Assembly (NCBI RefSeq): GCF_042186555.1
Contig: NC_133324.1
Span: 135,769,577-135,833,576, forward strand
Length of the DNA: 64,000 bases
Source of the DNA: Aquarana catesbeiana
Taxonomy: Eukaryota > Chordata > Amphibia > Anura > Ranidae
Reading direction: 5' to 3'
Position 1 is the first letter of the stretch; each line of letters begins with the position of its first letter. Positions 42,028 to 52,351 of this stretch are shown one piece after another. Position numbers and translations under genes: made by a program. The notes beneath the pieces are model-generated. The model was not told where the DNA came from, did not search any database, and saw nothing but the letters and a program-made list of their open reading frames with translations.

Positions 42028-42480
42028 TAAAAAATAGTTCTGCGCTGCCTAAAACTAAGAAAGCAGCTAACGCGGCAAATGTGGTATATGCATTAAAAAT
42101 GTAGGACAAAAAGTGTAGCGCTAATGGAATGATTGCATGTATAAAAACATATAGAAAATGTTTCAATGAGCCCAGTGGGTAAACAACAACTTATGAATAA
42201 ACAACAAAGAGAATAAATCAATATAAAGTGAAAAGTCCCAAACAAAACTCATAGTGTAAAAAATAGTTCTGCGCTGCCTAAAACTAAGAAAGCAGCTAAC
42301 GCGGCAAATGTGGTATATGCATTAAAAATGTAGGACAAAAAGTGTAGCGCTAATGGAATGATTGCATGTATAAAAACATGTAGAAAATGTTTGAATGAGC
42401 CCAGTGGGTAAACAACAACTTATGAATAAACAACAAAGAGAATAAATCAATATAAAGTGAAAAGTCCCAAACAAAACTTG
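42019..42480. repeat. 229-bp direct tandem duplication with shared 9-bp border
   Basis: Two nearly identical 229-bp units (from 42021 and 42250) each begin CATAGTGTAAAAAATAGTTC and run through CGCTGCCTAAAACTAAGAAA and AAAGTGTAGCGCTAATGG. CTCATAGTG, which is the Gypsy coding sequence at the break, precedes both units, so it may be a target duplication of the first insertion copied along with a later duplication. Confidence 0.85.
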
Positions 42481-42619
42481 GTGTAAAAATCTTGATAGGT
42501 GCAAACTTGAAATGAAAAACACCACCCCCAATAATATGGAGGCTTACCAGAGCATTTCAACTCAAAAGAACCTACGTTCAATGGGTCAAACAGGCTTGTG
42601 TGGTGGAAACAAACACTAA

Positions 42620-43065
42620 TGCCGCGTACACACGGTCGGACTTTTCGTCTACAAAAGTCCGACAGCCTGTCCGACAGACTTCCGACGTACCTTCGGCGGA
42701 CTTGCGGCAGACTTTGTTACGAACGGACTTGCCTACACACGACCACACAAAAGTCCGACGGATTCGTACGTGATGACGTACACCGGACTAAAATAAGGAA
42801 GTTCATAGCCAGTAGCCAATAGCTGCCCTAGCATGGGTTTTTGTCCGTCGGACTAGCACACAGACGAGCGGATTTCGGGGTCCGTCGTACTTACGACGTA
42901 AAGATTTGAAGCATGTTTCAAATCTAAAGTCCGTCGGATTTGAGGCTAAAAAAGTCCGTTGAAAGTCCGGAGAAGCCCACACACGATCGGATTACCAGCC
43001 AGCTTTAGTCCGTCAGCGTCCGTTGGACTTTTGTAGACGAAAAGTCCGACCGTGTGTACGCGGCA
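42620..43065. mobile_element. Harbinger-type MITE, 446 bp, TIR TGCCGCGTACACACGGTCGG
   Basis: Inverted ends TGCCGCGTACACACGGTCGG and CCGACCGTGTGTACGCGGCA are flanked by TAA (42617-42619, 43066-43068). TIR homology extends inward (ACTTTTCGTCTACAAAAGTC). Same family ends as 37990-39236 but a shorter, different interior. Confidence 0.88.
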
Positions 43066-43097
43066 TAACGGTATGAAATCCTCTAGTGGCTGTACCG

Positions 43098-43188
43098 AAA
43101 AAACACGACCATCCATAGACTGGTGTATCTCATGAAGATGGCCTGCTCCTCATATGTTCAGACCAGTCTACGGATGGTCGTGTTTTTT
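43098..43188. repeat. short hairpin with 27-bp arms
   Basis: AAAAAACACGACCATCC...GACTGGT and its reverse complement (ACCAGTCTACGGATGG...GTTTTTT) lie 37 bp apart, directly before Gypsy RNase H resumes. Probably the end of the foreign block inserted in the RT. Confidence 0.8.
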
Positions 43189-43189
43189 T

Positions 43190-43560
43190 GAGGTTGATGC
43201 TTCTGAGACTGGTGTTGGTGCCCTTCTGTCTCAACGCCCTACCTCTGAGAGCACTATGCATCCTTGTGGCTACTTTTTCAAGAAATTGTAATATGCGGAG
43301 TGCAATTACGAGATTGGTGACAGAGAGCTATTGGCGATCATTTTAGCCCTGAAAGAATGGAGACATCTCCTCGAAGGTACCACTGTGTCGGTTCTCATGC
43401 TTACTGACCATAAGAATCTCACATTCTTGTCTGAGGCTAAAAGCCTCTCTCCCAGATTGCGCGATGGGCTCTTTTCTTGTCAAGTTTCAATTACATTGTC
43501 TCATTCTTACCCTGTACTGAGAATTTAAGGGCTGACGCATTGTCATGACAATTTTCCTCC
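43190..43560 (+). pseudogene. Gypsy RNase H, copy 2
   Basis: Reads EVDASETGVGALLSQRPTSE (after the hairpin), NYEIGDRELLAIILALKEWR and VLMLTDHKNLTFLSEAKSLS, covering the three acidic positions of Ty3-type RNase H. One in-frame stop near 43290. It shows the uninterrupted target of the hAT insertion in copy 1. Confidence 0.8.
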
Positions 43561-45012
43561 ACTTCCAAGTTGGAGTCAGTTCCGGTTCCTGTGATTCCTC
43601 CTGATCGTATTCTGGCTATGTCTCACTTCTCCTTTGGGTGACAAAATTCTTGCTGCTCAGGTCCATGCTCCTCTTAAGAAACCTTGTGACCGCTGCTTTG
43701 TCCCAGAGAGTCTCCGTACTGCCGTGCTCCAGACTTACCATTCTCCCAAAGCTGCTGGCCACCCCCGGAGGAATCAACTCTTTTGGGCCATTTCCCAACA
43801 ATTCTGGTGGCCTAGTCTACGTGCTGATGTAACTGCCTTCATAGCTGCCTGTTCCGTGTGTGCTCAGAGTAAGACTCCACGACACCTTTCAGTGGGCCTC
43901 CTACATCCCATACCCAATGGAGAGAGGCCCTGGACCCACCTCTCTATTGATTTCATTTTGGAGTTACCCAACTCACAGGGCAACACAGCTATCCTTATGG
44001 TGGTTGACCGGTTCTCAAAGATGTGTCATTGTATTCCACTTAAGAAGTTTCCCACCTCTAAGGAACTGGCTTCCAATTTTGCACGGGAGATCTTTCGCTT
44101 ACATGGGCTACCCAAGATGATTGTCTCGGACAGGGGTGGTCAGTTTGTGTCCCGGTTCTGGCATCCTTTTGTGCACAGTTGGGAATTCAGCTTGCTTTCT
44201 CCTTTGCGTATCACCCGCAGTCTAATGGGGCAGCAGAATGAGCCAATCAGTCCTTGGAGCAATTCCTACGTAGCTATATTTCTGACCATCATAACAACTG
44301 GTCAGACGTATTACCATGGGCAGAGTTTGCTCACAACAGTGCCATGAATTCTGCTTCCCAATTGCCCCCCTTTTATGGCGAATTATGGTTTCCAACCTTC
44401 CATGTTGCCTGACTCATTTGTTCTGCGGAATATTCCTGCGTTAGAGGAGCACCCCTGTGGTCTTCGTTCCACTTGGGCACAAGTCCAGGAGGCTTTGCGA
44501 CATGCTAATGATAGGTACAGACTCCATGCTGACCGCAGATGCCTGCCTGCGCTTTCATACCAGGTTGGGGACAGGGTCTGGCTGTTATCTCGCAACCTCC
44601 TACTTCGCGTTCCCTCACTGAAGTTCGCACCTTGGTTTATTGGGCCTTTCCGTATTCTTCGCAGGATTAACCCAGTGGCTTACGCATTAGACCTTCCTTC
44701 TAATATGCATGTTTTGAATGTATTTCATGTCTCCTTATTAAAACCTTTGGCCTGCAACCGCTTTAACACCTTGGTGCCACGTCCTCACCCTGTGCAGGTT
44801 GAGAACCATGAGGAATATGAAGTACAGTCCATTGTTGAGTCCCGTAAGTTCCGTGGGTGCATACAGTACCTGGTGCATTGGAAAGGGTATGGTCTGGAGC
44901 AACGCTCTTGGGTCTCATCCTCAGACGTACATGCCCCTGTCCTCCTTCGTGATTTCTATAGACGTTTTACCTTCAAGCCTGGTGGTCCTCCAAGCAGGAG
45001 GGGTCGTTGAGG
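43561..45012 (+). pseudogene. Gypsy integrase and chromodomain, copy 2
   Basis: The 237-codon frame (43634-44347) holds the HHCC zinc region (TYHSPKAAGHP ... CSVCAQSK) and two DDE aspartates (THLSIDFILELP, IVSDRGGQFVS). A frameshift near 44165 moves the Glu block (NGAAE followed by a stop) to another frame. The frame 44375-45010 carries the C-terminal domain, VGDRVWLLSRNLLLRVPSLK, GPFRILRRINPVAYAL, and a complete chromodomain ending in RGCIQYLVHWKGYG, RSWVSSSDVHAP and LLRDFYRRF, then stops just before the polypurine tract. Confidence 0.85.
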
Positions 45013-45021
45013 AGGGGGTAC
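45009..45021 (+). promoter_or_regulatory. polypurine tract of Gypsy copy 2
   Basis: GAGGAGGGGGTAC lies directly upstream of the TGTCAGGAC start of the 3' LTR. It is the plus-strand primer site and is deleted in copy 1. Confidence 0.75.
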
Positions 45022-45428
45022 TGTCAGGACTGGGCTCAGCCCTTCCTTCTCTGAGCTGGCCGCTCAGCTGTCGGCTAATTGCCAGCTCCTATCTCTCCAC
45101 AGTTACTCAGCTGTTGATGATATCCTGCTTGTCAGTCCTGCCTACTTAAGCCATCCAGTTCAGAGGAGCTCTGCCTTCACTTTGGTCACATCACAGAAAC
45201 TCTCCTGCAATCCTCTTCAAGACTTGCTTTGCTGACATCCCTTCTGGCTCCAGATCCTGCTTGCTGTTCCACTACATTGATCCCTGACTTCTGACTTGGC
45301 TGACTATCCGTTCTGGTTACTGAACTTTGGCTATGTTTTGACTACGTTTGTTCTTTTTACTTTTATTATTAAACAAGTTTAATTTAACCGTACTTCTGTC
45401 TCAGCCTGATTTCATGGTTTCTGAGACA
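45022..45428 (+). repeat. complete 3' LTR of Gypsy copy 2
   Basis: Begins TGTCAGGACTGGGC and ends TTTCTGAGACA, about 407 bp. Other copies end TTTCTGACA, so GA is an insertion here. TTTTATTATTAAACAAG near 45360 may serve as the poly(A) region. Short inverted ends TGTCAG/CTGACA. Confidence 0.85.
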
Positions 45429-45692
45429 TGAATGCAGTTTCTGTATGATAAAAGTAGTAAAAAAAGCTAAAGGAAGAAGGTGATGAAAGGGTTAATAAAA
45501 AAGTAATTAGGGTTAACAAGAGGATAAAGTTGTATGTATTTATTTTAATAGGTTTACATGAAATAGGAACATTCATTTACATAAATTTATGAATAATGGT
45601 TACAACTGTGGCTTTTATGTGCAAATGAATTGAGAGCAGGACTGTTACATTGACAACTCAGCACTGCAGAGTACACAGGGAGATCATCTCTC
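45429..45692. other. AT-rich non-coding sequence after Gypsy copy 2
   Basis: No recognised motif; ends at the hAT target duplication. Confidence 0.4.
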
Positions 45693-46122
45693 CAGTGGAG
45701 GCCCATCCATTAGGGGCGCCACCCCCCCATCCGTGAGTCCGGCCCGCTGATCTACATACAGGGTACTGGACTATGGATTCCAATGGGGGGGGGGGTTTGA
45801 AGCATATGATTAGAGCCAGAGGCCAGTTGTGTGATGATAGCGAATGAATATTCGCTATTTTCACACAAAATTTCCTTCCCGCCAATTGGCCACAACGTTA
45901 GGCGATCCTATTGGACGCCTAGTGCTTAGGAGGAAGAGAGTGGAGACGCACAGTGGAAGCCATGGAGGAAGCCGCTGAAGGAGCTGAGCCACTGCCTGCA
46001 CCCCACCACCTAGATGGGGTCCTCCCGTCGAGCCCCTGCCTGTAGCCCGCAACCAGCCACCTAGATGGGGGGGGTTGTTTGCTGCCTCCCCCCCCCCAAA
46101 AAAAAAACACCAGCCGCCACTG
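45693..46122. mobile_element. hAT MITE, 430 bp
   Basis: The ends CAGTGGAGGC and GCCGCCACTG are inverted and flanked by CATCTCTC (45685-45692, 46123-46130), an 8-bp hAT-type duplication. The interior has G and C runs and a repeated CCACCTAGATGGGG (about 46004 and 46054). No transposase. Confidence 0.88.
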
Positions 46123-46130
46123 CATCTCTC

Positions 46131-46795
46131 CTAGTCCAAGCAACATGGTTCTGCTGTCCTCTGTACTTTGTTGATCAAGAGCTTCTGATAAAGTGCAGGA
46201 ACAGGTGTCACAGGGAAAGTGGAGCCCGTTGATTGCACTGGGAGACCTGATCTTCCTTGGCCTTGCAGAGCACAGGAGAGTTTGCTGCTGTAAAACCACC
46301 ACAGCTGCACTCTCAACACCACAATGCTTGAGAAAGGTGCCTCTCCTACGTGGGCTAGCTCAGCCATACCTGCATCATCTAAGACAATTACAAAGTTGAC
46401 CTTTAACCGGAAGAAGGTTTTTTTTGCCTAAAGGGCAAGTTCACACCAGATTCAGTTCCGTTCGCTTTTATTCTGCACTAAAAATGCATGCACAGCGCTT
46501 TCCATGTATTCCGTGTGACTGCATGGTGTGAACTAGAGCCATTGGAATGCATGGAAAACACTGTGCATGCATTTTGTACAGAAAAAAAGCACACAGAACT
46601 GAGTGGAACTATGTCTGGTGTGAACTAGCACTAACAGCACTAACATAACATTATCCTTATAGAATATATAGCTTTCCGTAAAAGGCTATCAAGGTGCTCT
46701 ATTTTGTACAATGTCAGTGAAAGGTATAGATAAAAAAAAATATCTGTCAAGTTACAAACATTTCACACTTTTTTTATTACTGTTTGTTTTTGCAG
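46131..46795. other. intron sequence before exon B, with an inverted-repeat element
   Basis: Positions 46431-46638 form an imperfect foldback (AGTTCACACCAGATTCAGTT ... GTCTGGTGTGAACTAGCA) with inner arms around GCATGCACAGCGCTTTCCATG / CATGGAAAACACTGTGCATGC. This is probably a MITE, though no target duplication was fixed. The segment ends in a long pyrimidine tract (TTTTTTTATTACTGTTTG) and TTTTTGCAG. Confidence 0.6.
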
Positions 46796-46892
46796 GTTAC
46801 ATACTGTGGAAAAAAGCTATTAAGTTTTATGTCACAGGAGGACTTTACACCAAAAGAATTAAATCGTCCATGTCTACAAACCCAAACAGCAT
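46796..46892 (+). CDS. candidate host exon B (RAMA-like domain, second half)
   Basis: A 97-bp segment preceded by a strong polypyrimidine tract and TTTTTGCAG and followed by the consensus donor GTAAGTAG. Read in phase 0, as required by the end of exon A, it gives VTYCGKKLLSFMSQEDFTPK ELNRPCLQTQTA plus one base. A second frame is also open (ILWKKAIKFYVTGG), but only phase 0 joins exon A. The VTYxGKxL block directly after exon A's WKYVENK fits the end of a RAMA-like domain. Family assignment tentative; exon status better supported. Confidence 0.6.
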
Positions 46893-47473
46893 GTAAGTAG
46901 TAAATGAAGGCACATTGCACAGGTTTGATATTGTAAGTTTTCGGAACAGTTAAAGCTGACTTAGGATTAGCATATATTGTCTAGATAACAGAATAAATCC
47001 TGTGTAATAAATAAATAATAATAAAATAATAATTATAAAAAATACAAGATAATAATAAATACAAGAGCACAGCTCCATAATGTCCATGATTTGGAGCAAT
47101 GTCCCTCTGTTCCTCTTTCCTCCTCACTTGTCCCTCATTTTGGTCTGATCTATATAGTTGTATATAAAATGCACTATTTGTCTTTCCCGGTGCTAAATCT
47201 TGCATCCAATTTCTAAATTTCAAAGACCAATGTAAAGGAATAGTAGTGGTAAAAAAAAAGCACTTGTGTGCCTAACTAGTAATTTTTTTTGTATAATTCT
47301 CCTTTGAGGGGGCGTGTGGGGGGTCCTATACCTACATATTTTTGCTAATAGACGTTCCTCATTCCCATCTCAAAAAATTGGGAGGTATGCAAGAGGCACG
47401 TGTATTCGTAAATGAATCTTGGTGTGCTATGTGCATTTCTTCCAGATCTGTGCAGTAGTCCAGTGTGAAACTT
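46893..47473 (+). other. intron sequence after exon B
   Basis: Donor GTAAGTAG, then AT-rich sequence with AATAAT microsatellite (47005-47065). No other feature until DIRS homology starts. Confidence 0.45.
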
Positions 47474-47640
47474 TCTTAATCGGACACAGAGCCACAGTAA
47501 TTACTACATTGGTTATAGGCCACCTTCAGGTAATGGACACTGGCACACCCAAGACAGGAAGTCCCCCTCCCTATATAACCCCTCCCATTAGAGGGAGTAC
47601 CTCAGTTTTTTCGCCAGTGTCTAAGGTGTTGGTCATGGTA
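47474..47640 (+). repeat. left inverted terminal repeat of the DIRS element
   Basis: CGGACACAGAGCCACAGTAA, GGTTATAGGCCACCTTCAGG, AATGGACACTGGCACA and CCCCTCCCATTAGAGGGAGT are matched in reverse complement at 59847-59990. The outermost part present at the right end (GTTTTCATAACAGCTTACC-type) is missing on the left, so this end is truncated or altered. Confidence 0.8.
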
Positions 47641-48870
47641 AAGAAGTTCTAAAGAAAAAGCTCCGCTAGGATCCTCATGGGTCAAGGAGTTATTCACCGG
47701 ATCCATTCCGGATCCATTTTAAGTACCTTAAAAGAGGCAAAAGAATTGTACCCGAGCCTGGTGAAAGAAGACATGAGGTTTTGCCCGTAATGCTTCTCCC
47801 TGGAGAGCTGGACCCTGGGATTCAGTACTTTGGTCTTTCTTCCAAATACCTAAAAGTTTTTCTGGCAGGGTGCTATATGGGTCCAGGAAAGAGGAACCCG
47901 TAAGTGGGGTCCCAGTCCCTGAAGGTCTATCATGACTTGGCCCGCCGTGATGGGTGAAGATTGGGTCTGTCTGGTCTTCAGCAGTATCCTGCAGTGAGGA
48001 TAAGGTAAGTGAAGACAATCCTAAAGGAAACCTATGGATTTCTTATATTTTTTTAAGTAAATGGTGTCATGCCTATATTTCACCACTAGAGGGTGTGAAA
48101 GTTCAAAGCACTCGTCTGATATGCTTACCTTGCCTCTCAGTGTAGATGCTCAGTACAGCTGCAGCTCTGGTCATGGTCAGCTGTTCCCCTCCGCTCTATA
48201 AGCCATCGGGGGAATTGGGAAGGGGGATCGCCCATTGGCCAGGCAATCCCCCTAAACAGATCCTCTTCCTCCTGTATCGCTCCCCTCCAAAGGGAGGAGG
48301 CACGCGCGTGCACCTGTATCTTAAATAGAGCGGCGGGGAACAAGGGGTCGGAGCCAAAGCGCAAGCCGGCGTGCACGTGGATTCGGCATGCACGTTCGTA
48401 ACGGTGCAGGCGCAGAGTGGCTGAAAGTTTTAAAAAGCCTCACTCTTGCTGACTGAGCAGTCAGTGATACACAGGAGCATCAGGGGCTTGTAAGGTAGTG
48501 GAAGCAGGCACTTTATAAAGGGACACATTTACTTAAAGCATCAGGCTGAGCAGATAATTGCAACATATAGATATTGCTGGACTAGTACTCAGCAGTTAAT
48601 GTACTCAGCAGTTGATGACTAAACGTCCTTCTTTTAAACGTTCATCCTCTCCAGGTCCAGGGACAACTGCCTCCAGGGAGTCGCGACGGCCTCCGCCGTC
48701 AGGTTTTTGAGGTAAACCTCAGGGGCAAGCCCAGGGGCCGAAAAAACCCTGGGGACAAAATCCTACAAAGCAGAGTCCCAAAGCCTCCCTTTGAAGGGGC
48801 TCCCTGGCTCGATCGGGTGGGGGAAGGCTTCTAGAGTTCTCAGAGATTTGGCAGGAAGAGATCCAAGATA
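47641..48870 (+). other. DIRS leader / decayed gag region
   Basis: No gag motif could be read. It contains GC-rich sequence with CTTAAATAGAGCGGCGGGG (about 48320), which does not look like usual DIRS leader and may be an additional old insertion. From about 48720 the sequence becomes the lead-in to the RT (lots of in-frame stops). Weakly supported beyond position. Confidence 0.4.
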
Positions 48871-49364
48871 AATGGGTCATCTCCATAGTATCCCTAGGCT
48901 ACAAACTGGAGTTTCAGGAGTTTCCACCATCCCATTTTCTAAGGTCAAGCATGCCCAAAGATCTAACAAAAAGGAGAGCTTTGTTTCTGGCACTGGACCG
49001 CCTGCTGTCTCATGGGGTAATCGTAGAGATTCCTACAGGGGATCAGGGTACGGGATTTTATTCAAATCTCTTCACAGTGCCAAAACCAATTGGGGATGTC
49101 AGACCTATACTGGTTCTCGAGGACCTAAACCAGTTCCTAAACATCTGTTCTTCCGGATGGAGTCAATCCGGTCAGTAGTCTCCACCCTACAGGGGGAAGA
49201 ATTTCTGACGTCAGTCGTCAGGGATGCATATCTAAATTTTTCTTGCTCACCAAAAGTTCTTACGATTCGCGGTAGAGTCACCATTTTCAATTTGTGGCCC
49301 TACCCTTGGCTTCTGCACCTCGGGTATTCACAAAGGTGCTAGCCCCACTCCTGACAAGGCTAAG
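48871..49364 (+). pseudogene. DIRS reverse transcriptase, first part
   Basis: SMPKDLTKRRALFLALDRLL (from 48945), GDQGTGFYSNLFTVPKPIGD and VRPILVLEDLNQFL are DIRS1-type RT lead and fingers. They continue in a second frame with FRMESIRSVVSTLQGEEFLT. The first catalytic Asp block reads SVVRDAYL, where DIRS elements usually have VDIRDAYL, so that Asp pair is altered. The last part (FTKVLAPLLTRLRTRG) leads straight into the U2-chimera insertion. Confidence 0.8.
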
Positions 49365-49385
49365 GACCCGGGGTATAACGGTGAT

Positions 49386-50548
49386 TGTTTTTTTTTTTTG
49401 AAAAGCCAGTGGAGTGCAAAACGCCCAAAAACTTCCACCTAGAGCCAAAAAAAGTGTACACACATAAAGAGTGACACACAAAAAAGTGCAACGGGTGTTA
49501 CACTGATCCTCCACTAGGGGAGGACCTTGCCCAGATCCCCCGGGGCATTAGGCTCCAGACGGGGACTGAGGTACTTCACTTGGGTCCATCTGGCCGAAAC
49601 CAGACGGACCCCCGTTCTCTGAAAAGTCTGCCGAAACAGACCCACCCAAGTACTAGGTGGGACTCCCCCGAAGGAAGACCCCATAAGAGAGGGTGAACCA
49701 AGCCAGAAGGCCTATGTCCACCCCCTCCCAAGACTTTCAGAGCAGGCCCGAGGACCCACACCCTACTCATCACACAGTGACAAATGTGTATACACATCAA
49801 ACAAAAATATACAAAAAAGTGACAAACACAGGCATAAATAAAAAGAAAGTGAGCAGAAGGAAGTGGGAGAGTGAAAAGTGACCATTGTGTAATACAATGG
49901 CCGGCCCTCCGGCCAGGAATAAAAATTTCCTCTGGTCCTAGCCAAAAGGCTAGGCCCTAGAGGCAGGTGCGAAAAACATGTGTTGTGGTGAAGTGACCAT
50001 GGTGCCATAAATCAAGTGCCAAAACCCTGTGACTGTACGGCACCCCTGAACTGCCACTTCAGGGCCACATTCACCACTGACTTTTCGTGCAACCCTGACC
50101 ACCAACCCAGACCACAGCAGCCTCCACCCCAGCCAGGAAGGCCTGAAGTTCTGGAAGCTTGGTGAGAGCCCTTTACAATCAGGCCTCACCGTTGCTCCCA
50201 TCCCTCCTACCTAATTACATTCGGGAAATACTAACTGCTCCCCCGGTGGGAAAGAGGAGCCAGTGTTCTCTCCAGAAAAACTGACCGGAGCTAGAGCTAC
50301 CCCAATCTAGGCCAGAAGGCCAGGGACCCGACCCTCTGGCCAGACCCAATGGTTCTCCATCCCCATCAGAAGGCTTCCCTTTCGGCTATGAACCGCTCCA
50401 GGTTACTTTACACCAGCAGGTTTTGCATAGCCTCCGCCATCCCTGATACCACCTCGCCGTAGATTAGGGACAGAAGCAAGCGCCACCTCCTGGCAACTGA
50501 TAAGAACAGATACTACACTTGATCTTAGCCAAAAGGCCGAGAAGCGAT
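49386..50548 (-). mobile_element. U2 snRNA-headed chimeric retrocopy
   Basis: On the minus strand the insert begins with U2 snRNA nucleotide 1 (ATCGCTTCTCGGCCTTTTGG) at 50548, continues with an unrelated 1.1-kb body, and ends in an A run (T run on the plus strand, 49388-49400). It is flanked by a 21-bp direct duplication beginning GACCCGGGGTATAACG (49365-49385, 50549-50569), the hallmark of LINE-mediated target-primed insertion. Body: no coding motif; several CTTCTGGCC/CCTTTTGGC echoes of the U2 head. It could be a template-switch chimera or an snRNA-headed SINE-like family. Confidence 0.85.
50495..50548 (-). ncRNA. U2 snRNA 5' segment (first ~54 nt), retrocopied
   Basis: Matches the vertebrate U2 5' end through GTTCTTATCAGTT and includes the branch-point recognition GTGTAGTATC. 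Homology ends abruptly at about nucleotide 54 (next bases GCCAGG instead of TAATATC), so the Sm site and stem-loops III/IV are absent. No proximal/distal sequence element is seen upstream because upstream is DIRS coding sequence. Not a functional U2 gene. Confidence 0.92.
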
Positions 50549-51457
50549 GACCCGGGGTATAACGGTGATGGCATATCTAGACGATCTGCTGTTAGTAGAT
50601 CAGTCGGTGGCTCGCTTAAATCAGAGCGTGTCCACCACGGTCAAATATCTGGGACACTCAGGGTGGATCCTCAACTTCAAGAAATCAGCCTTACAGCCAG
50701 TAAGAAGGCTGGAGTACCTGGGCCTGGTCATAGACACAGTCCAGAGAAAGGTGTTTTTGCCCCAATCAAAGATCACTGCTATAAAGGAGCTGGTCCAGCT
50801 GATCAGGGCGAAGAAAAGTCCTTCCATTCGCCTATGCATGAGATTATTGAGGAAGATGATGGCTTCATTTGACGCAGTCCCCTATGCCCAATTCTATTCA
50901 AGACTGTTGCAAAACAAGGTCTTGTCGGCTTGGAACAAGAAGATCCAAGCCTTGGACTTACAAATCTGTCTGACCCCGGAAATCCATCAGAACCTCAGTT
51001 GGTGGTTGGCAGCCAAAAATTTGCAGAAGGGAAAATCCTTCATGCCGGTTGCTTGGAAGATTGTGACGATGGATGCCAGTCTGTCAGGCTGGGGAGCAGT
51101 CCTAGAGGAGGCTACGGTCCAAGGGAAGTGGTCCAAAGTCGAGAAGACCTTGCCCATCAACATCCTAGAGATTCGGGCAGCACATCTGGCTCTATGGGCC
51201 TGGACGTCCAGATTACAGAATTGGCCCGTCAGGATTCAATCCGACAATGCTACAGCAGTAGCGTACATCAATCACTAGGGGGCGCCAGAAGTCACGCAGC
51301 CCAGAGGGAAGTGAACAATATTCTGGTTTGGGCAGAGAAGCATGCACCTTGCATATCTGCAGTTTTTATTCCGGGCATAGAGAATTGGCAGGTAGATTTC
51401 TTAAGCCCCCAGCAGCTGTTTCCAGGGGAATGGTCTCTACACCCTGATGTCTTTTAA
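50549..51457 (+). pseudogene. DIRS reverse transcriptase (YLDD) and RNase H
   Basis: A 243-codon open frame 50547-51278 contains the RT active site RGITVMAYLDDLLLVDQSVA and NFKKSALQPVRRLEYLGL. RNase H follows with TMDASLSGWGAVLEEA, NILEIRAAHLALWAWTS and IQSDNATAVAYINH, showing D, E, D acidic positions. A shifted frame then reads KHAPCISAVFIPGIENWQVD to a stop at 51457. This is the best-preserved DIRS part; the frame is closed by stops after YINH. Confidence 0.85.
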
Positions 51458-51832
51458 GCGATTTGCCGGAAATGGGGCACCTCGGATGTGGACCTATTAG
51501 CATCCAGGTTCAACAAGAAGTTAATCAACTTTGTATCAATGTCAAGGGACCCACTTGCATGCGGAACAGATGCATTAGTGGTCCCGTGGGATCAGTTTTC
51601 ACTGATTTATGCGTTCCCTCCAGTTCAGTTGATACCGCGTCTTCTTTGCAGAATCAAGCAGGAGGGGAAGCCAGTAATTTTGGTAGCCCCAGTGTGGCCC
51701 AGAAGATCCTGGTATACAGAGATCATAAAGATGGCGGTAGGAGACCCATGGCCTCTTCCACTGCGCCCAGCCCTGTTTTCACAAGGACCAGTATTCCATC
51801 CTGCACGATTTTTGATATGTATATATGATTAA
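51458..51832 (+). pseudogene. DIRS methyltransferase-like / linker region
   Basis: Frame 51488-51832 reads MDLLASRFNKKL, CGTDALVVPWDQFSLIYAFP, VILVAPVWPRRSWYTEII and a terminal block ending FSQGP. This region is always found between RNase H and recombinase in DIRS elements (often named DNA N6-adenine-methyltransferase-like). It ends at a stop at 51830-51832 overlapping the next frame's start. No catalytic motif was verified. Confidence 0.75.
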
Positions 51833-52351
51833 AGTAATTTATTATAGAATCTGGAAATCTTATGTCTCTTGGTGTGAATCCAAAAGATGGCATCCTCGGA
51901 AGTATGTCATAGGTAGGATTCTTGCCTTTCTACAGCTAGGGGTAGAAATTAAACTGGCCTTGAGTACTATCAAGGGTCAAATCTCGGCCTTGTCAGTGTT
52001 CTTTCCAAGACCACCTGCCTCACATTCTCTAATCTGGGCCTTTATACAAGGGGCAATGCGTATAAATCAGCCAGCTAGATCCCCTTTGTGTCCATGGGAT
52101 TTAAATCTAGTCTTATCAGTGTTACAAAATCTGCCTTTTGAACCAATACATCATATTCCATTGGTCCTTTTGATAAGAAAATCGTTTTTTCTGGTAGCTA
52201 TCTCTTTGGCTAGAAGAGTGTCAGAACTGGCTGCCTTTTCCTGTAAGGAGCCATATTTGATTGTTCATAAGGACAGGGTAGTGTTGTGACCTCACCCGTC
52301 CTTTCTACCTAAGGTGGTAGCAGGATTTCATCTGAATCAAGATGTTATCCT

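Larger units (their letters stand above)
40690..45428 (+). mobile_element. Ty3/Gypsy chromovirus-type element, copy 2, 5' truncated
   Basis: Starts inside gag (CTCATGGTCTCTCGGAT, equivalent to 1851 in copy 1) and runs to a full 3' LTR; the 5' LTR and capsid are missing. A block of other repeats (42028-43190) replaces the second half of the RT. Outside these regions it reads closely like copy 1, and it supplies the only complete LTR of the family in the window. Confidence 0.85.

Noticed and set aside
46711..46896. 61-codon continuous frame as a separate small gene
   Set aside because: The AG/GT borders and the phase of exon A favour an exon read in another frame; the upstream part is T-rich intron.
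47728..48018. 96-codon minus-strand frame in the DIRS leader
   Set aside because: Opposite to the element's coding strand, no motif; considered chance.
50495..50548. Functional U2 snRNA gene
   Set aside because: Only 54 nt match, the Sm site and promoter elements are missing and the copy lies inside a target duplication with a poly(A) tail.
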